Shown: positions 6,112 to 10,805 of the stretch, one piece after another | How positions within the stretch are numbered: position 1 is the first letter of the stretch | Layout of the letters: each line of letters opens with the position of its first letter | Source of the DNA: an uncultured Collinsella sp. | GTDB taxonomy: Bacteria; Actinomycetota; Coriobacteriia; Coriobacteriales; Coriobacteriaceae | Reading direction: 5' to 3' | Assembly: GCA_900554595.1 (NCBI GenBank) | Contig: USHZ01000056.1 | Span: 1 to 10,805, forward strand | Length of the DNA: 10,805 nt | The notes under the pieces: model-generated | What the model was told of the DNA's origin: nothing | Database searches by the model: none | The model's input: only the letters and a program-made list of their open reading frames with translations | Position numbers and translations under genes: made by a program

Positions 6112-7988
6112 GCGTGGTGCAGCATATCCGCGACCGTGCGGGCCATTTTCGCTGGACGGGACTGCTCGTGGTGTGGGTGGTCTTTATTGCCATGGCTGCC
6201 GTGCTTCTGGTAGAGCGCGCCGGCGTGCAGTACAGTGCGGGCCAGCATAAGCTGGGGATGCTTGCTGCCAACGATGCGGTGCCGGCCTCCTCGGCGATAT
6301 TTGGCCAAAAGCCCACGTGCCTGGTCATTACCGATACCGACCAAGCAGGCGTCGAGGATGTAAAGGAGCAGTTTGACCAGATCCTGCTCGACATGAAGAT
6401 CGCGCACCGCGACGTGGACCTCGCCCTGGACGGCGTGGACGCCATCCCCTCGCTGACCTCCTACGATCGCGTGATTTTGCTCATGCCGTCGCTCGATAGG
6501 CTCGGTACGCACCTGACCGACATTATGAGTTGGGTGAGTGCCGGCGGTTCGCTTATGCTCGCCATGCCGCCGGATAACTCGAGCTATCTGCAAGTGATTG
6601 CCCCCAAGCTTGGCATTGAATCGGCCGGATATGACTATGTAAAAGCCGAAAGCATTGTGCCGAACGAGGACTTTATGCTGGGCGGTGGAGAGCGCTACGA
6701 GCTCTCGGACCCCTTTGATTCGTCGCTTTCGGTTTCGCTGCGCGATACGGCGCATGTGTGGGCTAAGACCGGTGATGCGGGCTCGCCGCTCATTTGGTCG
6801 AATGATTGCGGTAGCGGACGCACCGTGGTGTGCAATATCGGTGTCTACGACAAGGTCATGCGTGGGTTTTACGCCGCGGCGATCAGCCTGCTGGGCGATG
6901 CCACGGCTTATCCGGTCATCAACAGCGCCGTCTTCTATCTGGACGACTTTCCCAGCCCCGTGCCCTCGGGCGACGGCACCTACATCAAGCGCGACTATGG
7001 GCTTTCCATCGCCGACTTTTATGCCAAGGTCTGGTGGCCCGATCTGCAAAAGCTCGCGCAAAAATATGGCGTTCGCTTTACCGGCGTGATGATCGAAAAC
7101 TACGAGGATGCGGTCAACCAGACCGAGCCCGCGCGCCAGGCCGATACCACGCAGTTCCGCTACTTTGGCGGCATGCTGCTGCAGATGGGCGGAGAGCTGG
7201 GCTTTCACGGCTACAACCATCAGCCGCTGGCACTCTGGGACACCGACTATGGCACGCTGTACGACTACAAGACGTGGAAGAATAAGGAGACGATCGTTGC
7301 ATCGCTCAACGAGCTTATCGCCTTTCAGGACGAGGTGCTGCCCAACGCGCACGGCTCGGTCTACGTGCCGCCATCGAATATCCTTTCGGCCCGCGCGCGC
7401 AAGCTTATCGGCACCGACGTGCCGCGCATCAAGACCATCGCCAGTACGTATTTTGAGGACGGCACCGATCTTCCGTATGTGCAGGAGTTTGGCGTGGCGA
7501 GCGATGGCATTGTGGAGCAGCCGCGTATTGTCTCGGGCGGCATGGTCGACGATTCCTACATGCGCCTGGCTGCCGTGTCCGAGCTCAACATGCACTACGT
7601 GAGCACGCACTTCATGCACCCGGACGACCTGCTGGATCCCGATCGCGGCGCTAAGGAGGGCTGGGAAGTCTATAAGGGCGGCCTGACCGACTACCTGGAC
7701 TGGCTTACCAAGTCTGCGCCCGACCTGCGTCGCCAGACCGGTTCGGAATGCTCGGGTGCCATTCAGCGCTTTTCGTCCGTGACGGTGAGCGTGGATACCA
7801 GTGCGGATGCCTGGACGCTCAGTCTGGGCAATTTCCACGACGAAGCGTGGCTCATGTTCCGCGCCAACAACGGCGAGCCGGGTGCGGTTACGGGTGGCGA
7901 GATTACGCATCTGACGGGTGACCTGTACCTGGTCAAGGCCACGGACAAGACGGTGACCATTGCGCGCAAGGAGGGTGGCGACAAATGA
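6108..7988 (+). CDS. DUF2194-type membrane-anchored polysaccharide deacetylase (PelA deacetylase-like)
   Basis: The 626-residue protein probably removes N-acetyl groups from Pel at the outer face of the membrane, replacing the deacetylase half of Pseudomonas PelA. One membrane helix is visible at about residues 14-37 after a short basic cytosolic end. Residues about 70-270 form an alpha/beta domain (TCLVITDTDQ, YDRVILLMPS, WVSAGGSLMLAMP). The deacetylase-like barrel carries FYLDDFPSP (D279, D280), GFHGYNH (H367 and H371, a metal-type HxxxH), a VYVPPSN loop (P421 region) and HYVSTHFMHPDD. A beta-rich tail ends at 626. The start ATG 6108 overlaps the pelE stop (ATGA) behind GGAGAGGAGG; the frame is open further upstream but without a comparable site. 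No PelA-type glycoside hydrolase domain is present. The family name is my recognition; catalysis is inferred from the residues. Confidence 0.82.
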   Translation: MSVVQHIRDRAGHFRWTGLLVVWVVFIAMAAVLLVERAGVQYSAGQHKLGMLAANDAVPASSAIFGQKPTCLVITDTDQAGVEDVKEQFDQILLDMKIAHRDVDLALDGVDAIPSLTSYDRVILLMPSLDRLGTHLTDIMSWVSAGGSLMLAMPPDNSSYLQVIAPKLGIESAGYDYVKAESIVPNEDFMLGGGERYELSDPFDSSLSVSLRDTAHVWAKTGDAGSPLIWSNDCGSGRTVVCNIGVYDKVMRGFYAAAISLLGDATAYPVINSAVFYLDDFPSPVPSGDGTYIKRDYGLSIADFYAKVWWPDLQKLAQKYGVRFTGVMIENYEDAVNQTEPARQADTTQFRYFGGMLLQMGGELGFHGYNHQPLALWDTDYGTLYDYKTWKNKETIVASLNELIAFQDEVLPNAHGSVYVPPSNILSARARKLIGTDVPRIKTIASTYFEDGTDLPYVQEFGVASDGIVEQPRIVSGGMVDDSYMRLAAVSELNMHYVSTHFMHPDDLLDPDRGAKEGWEVYKGGLTDYLDWLTKSAPDLRRQTGSECSGAIQRFSSVTVSVDTSADAWTLSLGNFHDEAWLMFRANNGEPGAVTGGEITHLTGDLYLVKATDKTVTIARKEGGDK

Positions 7989-9412
7989 GAATCTGCTTGG
8001 TACTCGAGGGCTGCTACCCCTATGTGCACGGCGGGGTGTCCACATGGATGCACGGCTATATACAGGCCATGCCCGAGCACGAGTTTGTGCTGTGGGTGAT
8101 TGGCGCGCATGCTGCCGACCGCGGCAAGTTTGTCTACGAGCTGCCCGACAACGTGGTCGAGGTGCACGAGGTGTTTCTGGACGATGCCCTGCGGCTTTCG
8201 GGCGAGCAGGAAGAGGTCGACTTTGACGACCGCGAGCGCGAGGCGCTGCGTCGCCTGGTGTCGCTCTCCAATCCGGACTGGGACGTGCTGTTCGATATCT
8301 TCCAGCGCCGCCACGTACATCCGCTCTCATTTTTGCAGAGCCGCACCTTTATGGATATCTTCCGCGACGTGTGCCTGGCCGAGTACCCCTACACGCCTTT
8401 TGCCGACGCATTCCACACCATGCGCTCCATGCTGCTGCCCGTGCTCTACCTGCTGGGCAGCGAGGTGCCGGTGGCCGATGTGTACCATGCCATCTCGACC
8501 GGCTACGGTGGCCTACTCGCTTGCTTGGGCTCAAGCGTTCACCATGCGCCGGTGCTGCTGACCGAGCATGGCATCTATACCCGCGAGCGTGAGGAAGAGA
8601 TCATTCGTGCCGACTGGGTGGTACCGTCGTTTAAGAACCGCTGGATTCGCTTTTTCTACCTGCTTTCGGAGGAAATCTACCGCCGCGCCTTCCGCGTGAC
8701 GAGTCTGTTTCACAACGCCCGTAAGACGCAGATCGATATGGGCTGCGATGCGGACAAATGCCTGGTCATCCCCAACGGCATCCAGTTCGATCGCTTTAAG
8801 GATATTCCCTTAAAGCCCGATGACGGCTGGGTGGATATTGGCGCGGTGGTGCGCCTAGCGCCCATCAAGGACGTCAAGACCATGATCTATGCCTTCTTTG
8901 AGCTGCACGAGCGCCTGCCCAAGGTGCGCCTGCACATTATGGGCGGCGTGGACGATGAGGAGTACGGCGCCGAGTGTCATGCGCTGGTGGAGACATTGGG
9001 CGTGCGTGACTTGATCTTTACCGGCCGCGTCAACGTGGTCGAGTACATGGAGAAGCTCGACTTCACCATTTTGACGAGCATCTCCGAGGGTCAGCCGTTG
9101 AGCGTGCTGGAGTCGCTTGCAGCGCGTCGTCCCTGCGTGACGACCGAGGTGGGCTGCTGCCGCGAGCTGCTCGAAGGCGCTCCGGGTGACGACTTTGGCG
9201 TGGCAGGATTTGTGACGCCGCCTATGTATCGCAAGGGCTTGGCCGATGCCATGGAGCGCATGTGCGCGAGCCGTGCCCGCCGTATCGAGATGGGGGAGCG
9301 CGGTCAGCGTCGCGTCGCCACGTACTTTTTGCACGAGCAGATGCTCGCCAACTATCGTGCGCTGTACGACGAGACGACGTGTGCGTTTAACCTGCCCAGA
9401 GAGGGGGAGTAG
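7985..9412 (+). CDS. pelF: PelF-like GT4 glycosyltransferase
   Basis: This 475-residue soluble enzyme polymerises the Pel chain from a UDP-activated N-acetylhexosamine at the inner membrane face, using PelDEG as its docking platform. The N-terminus LVLEGCYPYVHGGVSTWMH is the PelF/DUF3492 signature of a GT-B glycosyltransferase, with a glycine-rich GGV loop. The second Rossmann domain shows VVRLAPIKDVKTMIYAF (a donor-binding K/R pair), LHIMGGVDDEEY and the retaining-GT4 E-x7-E motif EGQPLSVLE (E368, E376). The helix ERMCASRARRIEMGERGQRR precedes the C-terminus. The length is close to the approximately 500 residues of Pseudomonas PelF. Start ATG 7985 overlaps the previous stop (ATGA), with AAGGAGG 8 bases upstream. 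This is the best-conserved and most diagnostic gene of the operon. Confidence 0.93.
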   Translation: MRICLVLEGCYPYVHGGVSTWMHGYIQAMPEHEFVLWVIGAHAADRGKFVYELPDNVVEVHEVFLDDALRLSGEQEEVDFDDREREALRRLVSLSNPDWDVLFDIFQRRHVHPLSFLQSRTFMDIFRDVCLAEYPYTPFADAFHTMRSMLLPVLYLLGSEVPVADVYHAISTGYGGLLACLGSSVHHAPVLLTEHGIYTREREEEIIRADWVVPSFKNRWIRFFYLLSEEIYRRAFRVTSLFHNARKTQIDMGCDADKCLVIPNGIQFDRFKDIPLKPDDGWVDIGAVVRLAPIKDVKTMIYAFFELHERLPKVRLHIMGGVDDEEYGAECHALVETLGVRDLIFTGRVNVVEYMEKLDFTILTSISEGQPLSVLESLAARRPCVTTEVGCCRELLEGAPGDDFGVAGFVTPPMYRKGLADAMERMCASRARRIEMGERGQRRVATYFLHEQMLANYRALYDETTCAFNLPREGE

Positions 9413-9415
9413 CCG

Positions 9416-10805
9416 GTGGCCGGAATTGGTTTTGAGCTCAAGCGCCTGTTTGGGCGCAAAGGTCTGTTTGCCACGATGCGCGCCTATGGCTACGCCGGCA
9501 TTGTGTGCACGGGCCCCATGCTGCTGGGCGTGCTGCTCCAGGTGGGTATCTTGGTGCTGTGCGGTCTGTGGGGTGTGGGACGTGCCAACCAGGATTTGCT
9601 GGTGTGCATGGTGACCTATACGCTGCTGGCGTCGCTTACGCTCACGAGCTTTATCTCTATGCCGGTCACGCGTTTTTTGGCCGACATGCTCTTTGCCGAG
9701 CGCGAAGAGGAGGTCTTGCCCTCGTTTTGGGGCTCCAACGCCATCATGTTGGTTGCGGGCACGGTGCTTTACGGCATCTTTTTGCTGTTCTCGGGCGCCA
9801 CGCTGCTGCAGGGGCTGCTGTGCCTGTGGCTGTTCAACATTATGATCGTCAACTGGAACGGCATGAGCTATCTCACGGCCATCAAAGATTATCGTGGCAT
9901 TCTGTGCAGCTTTGCGGCCGCCATTGGCGTGGCGTGCCTGTGCGCCCTGGCAGCGCTGACGTTGGGACTGCCGCCGGTCGAGGGCCTGTTGGCGTCAATC
10001 GCCCTAGGCTACGGCGTCATGCTTGCCTGGGATGTGGTACTGCTGTACCGGTATTTTCCACAGAGTGATCGGAGTCCCTGGTGTTTTTTGCGCTGGCTCG
10101 ACCAATTTATGCCGCTTGCGCTTACGGGGCTGTTTACCAACTTGGGGCTTTTCGTACACCTGGTTATTATCTGGGCGGGCCCTATTGGCGTGCAGATCAA
10201 AGGCCTGTTTTACGGGGCTCCTTACCATGACGTTCCGGCACTCATTGCGTTTTTGACCACACTCGTCACGACCGTCAACTTTGTGGTGTCGGTCGAGGTC
10301 AATTTCTATCCGCGCTACCGTGACTACTACAGCCTGTTCAACGACGGCGGCGTGGTGGGCGATATTGTGGTGGCCGAGGAGGAGATGCTCTCCACGCTCA
10401 ACAGCGAACTGCGCTTTTGCGCGCTCAAGCAGCTGTTTGTGACCGCGGCGGTCATCTCGCTCGAGACTACAGTGCTCTCGGCCCTGCCGCTGGGCTTTAA
10501 CAATCTTATGCACGGGTATTTTCGCACGTTATGCGTAGGCTACGGCCTGTATGCCGTGGGCAACACGATCCTGCTTATCTTGCTGTACTTTACCGACTAC
10601 AAGGGAGCCGTTCTGGCCTCGGGCCTGTTTGCCGGTGTGGCAGGGCTGGCGACCGCCGTGTCGTTGCTTTTGCCGCAGCAGTTTTACGGCTTTGGCTTTT
10701 TGTTGGGTGCGGTGGTGTTTTTTATCGTGGCGCTGCTGCGGCTCGATACCTATACCGCCAACTTACCGTATCGTATCCTGAGTCAGCAGCCCATTGTGGC
10801 GACCG
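9416..10805 (+). CDS. pelG: PelG-like MOP-family polysaccharide transporter (3' end outside window)
   Basis: The product is a polytopic membrane protein of the MOP flippase superfamily, thought to carry the Pel chain made by PelF across the membrane. It starts at GTG 9416, three bases after the pelF stop, behind GAGGGGGAG (6-base spacing). The first residues VAGIGFELKRLFG match the PelG start pattern MAGIGFEL. 463 codons are open to the window edge with no stop, close to the roughly 456 residues of Pseudomonas PelG, so only the last residues are missing. Many hydrophobic helices alternate with short loops. Visible landmarks are TSFISMPVTRFLADMLF, WNGMSYLTAIKDYR, RWLDQFMPLALTGLFTNLG, the loop GLFYGAPYHDVPALIAFLT, and NFYPRYRDYYSLFNDGG before a cytosolic helix rich in acids. 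I read the whole frame without a break. Confidence 0.92.
   Translation, partial: MAGIGFELKRLFGRKGLFATMRAYGYAGIVCTGPMLLGVLLQVGILVLCGLWGVGRANQDLLVCMVTYTLLASLTLTSFISMPVTRFLADMLFAEREEEVLPSFWGSNAIMLVAGTVLYGIFLLFSGATLLQGLLCLWLFNIMIVNWNGMSYLTAIKDYRGILCSFAAAIGVACLCALAALTLGLPPVEGLLASIALGYGVMLAWDVVLLYRYFPQSDRSPWCFLRWLDQFMPLALTGLFTNLGLFVHLVIIWAGPIGVQIKGLFYGAPYHDVPALIAFLTTLVTTVNFVVSVEVNFYPRYRDYYSLFNDGGVVGDIVVAEEEMLSTLNSELRFCALKQLFVTAAVISLETTVLSALPLGFNNLMHGYFRTLCVGYGLYAVGNTILLILLYFTDYKGAVLASGLFAGVAGLATAVSLLLPQQFYGFGFLLGAVVFFIVALLRLDTYTANLPYRILSQQPIVAT

Noticed and set aside
5868..8330. A very long open frame on the minus strand (over 800 codons)
   Set aside because: It is antisense to pelE, the deacetylase gene and pelF. 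Its protein is rich in Arg, His and Ala with no domain. It arises from the strong third-position GC bias of the real genes.

Overview
The window looks like the chromosome of a Gram-positive, moderately high-GC gut actinobacterium. A Coriobacteriia member such as Collinsella fits best, from the protein style and the GC-rich third positions of the polysaccharide genes. This is a judgement from sequence style, not a database result.

Layout. (1) Bases 1-301 hold the 3' end of an ABC polysaccharide-exporter ATPase gene with a one-base frameshift. It is followed by a tRNA-Arg(UCU) gene at 355-428 and a strong intrinsic terminator. (2) Bases 430 to about 2850 form an accessory zone next to the tRNA. 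It contains a decapitated Septu-type ATPase (ptuA-like), a 4-base-overlapping and 3'-truncated HNH nuclease (ptuB-like), and an AT-rich control region with a 15-bp near-perfect direct repeat. It also contains one intact orphan ATPase with a C-terminal winged-helix-like tail and a minus-strand fragment of UDP-galactopyranose mutase (glf). It reads as debris from successive insertions and deletions, with one surviving gene. (3) Bases 3044-10805 hold a compact plus-strand operon of five genes in the order pelD, pelE, DUF2194-type deacetylase (PelA-DA-like), pelF, pelG. Stop and start codons overlap at the first three junctions, and pelG follows pelF after 3 bases. pelG runs off the window.

How the genes work together. 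The operon matches the Gram-positive Pel exopolysaccharide layout. PelD is an inner-membrane regulator that probably reads c-di-GMP through a degenerate GGDEF domain. PelE is a membrane-anchored TPR scaffold. PelF is the cytosolic GT4 glycosyltransferase that polymerises the amino-sugar chain, and PelG is the MOP-family membrane transporter. The DUF2194 protein is a membrane-anchored CE4/CE18-like deacetylase that would trim acetyl groups outside the membrane. The most unusual element is an approximately 300-residue N-terminal extension on PelD that looks like a degenerate extended short-chain dehydrogenase (SDR). It lacks an intact glycine-rich nucleotide loop and the Tyr-x-x-x-Lys pair. No CRISPR array, insertion-sequence transposase, integrase or rRNA was seen.
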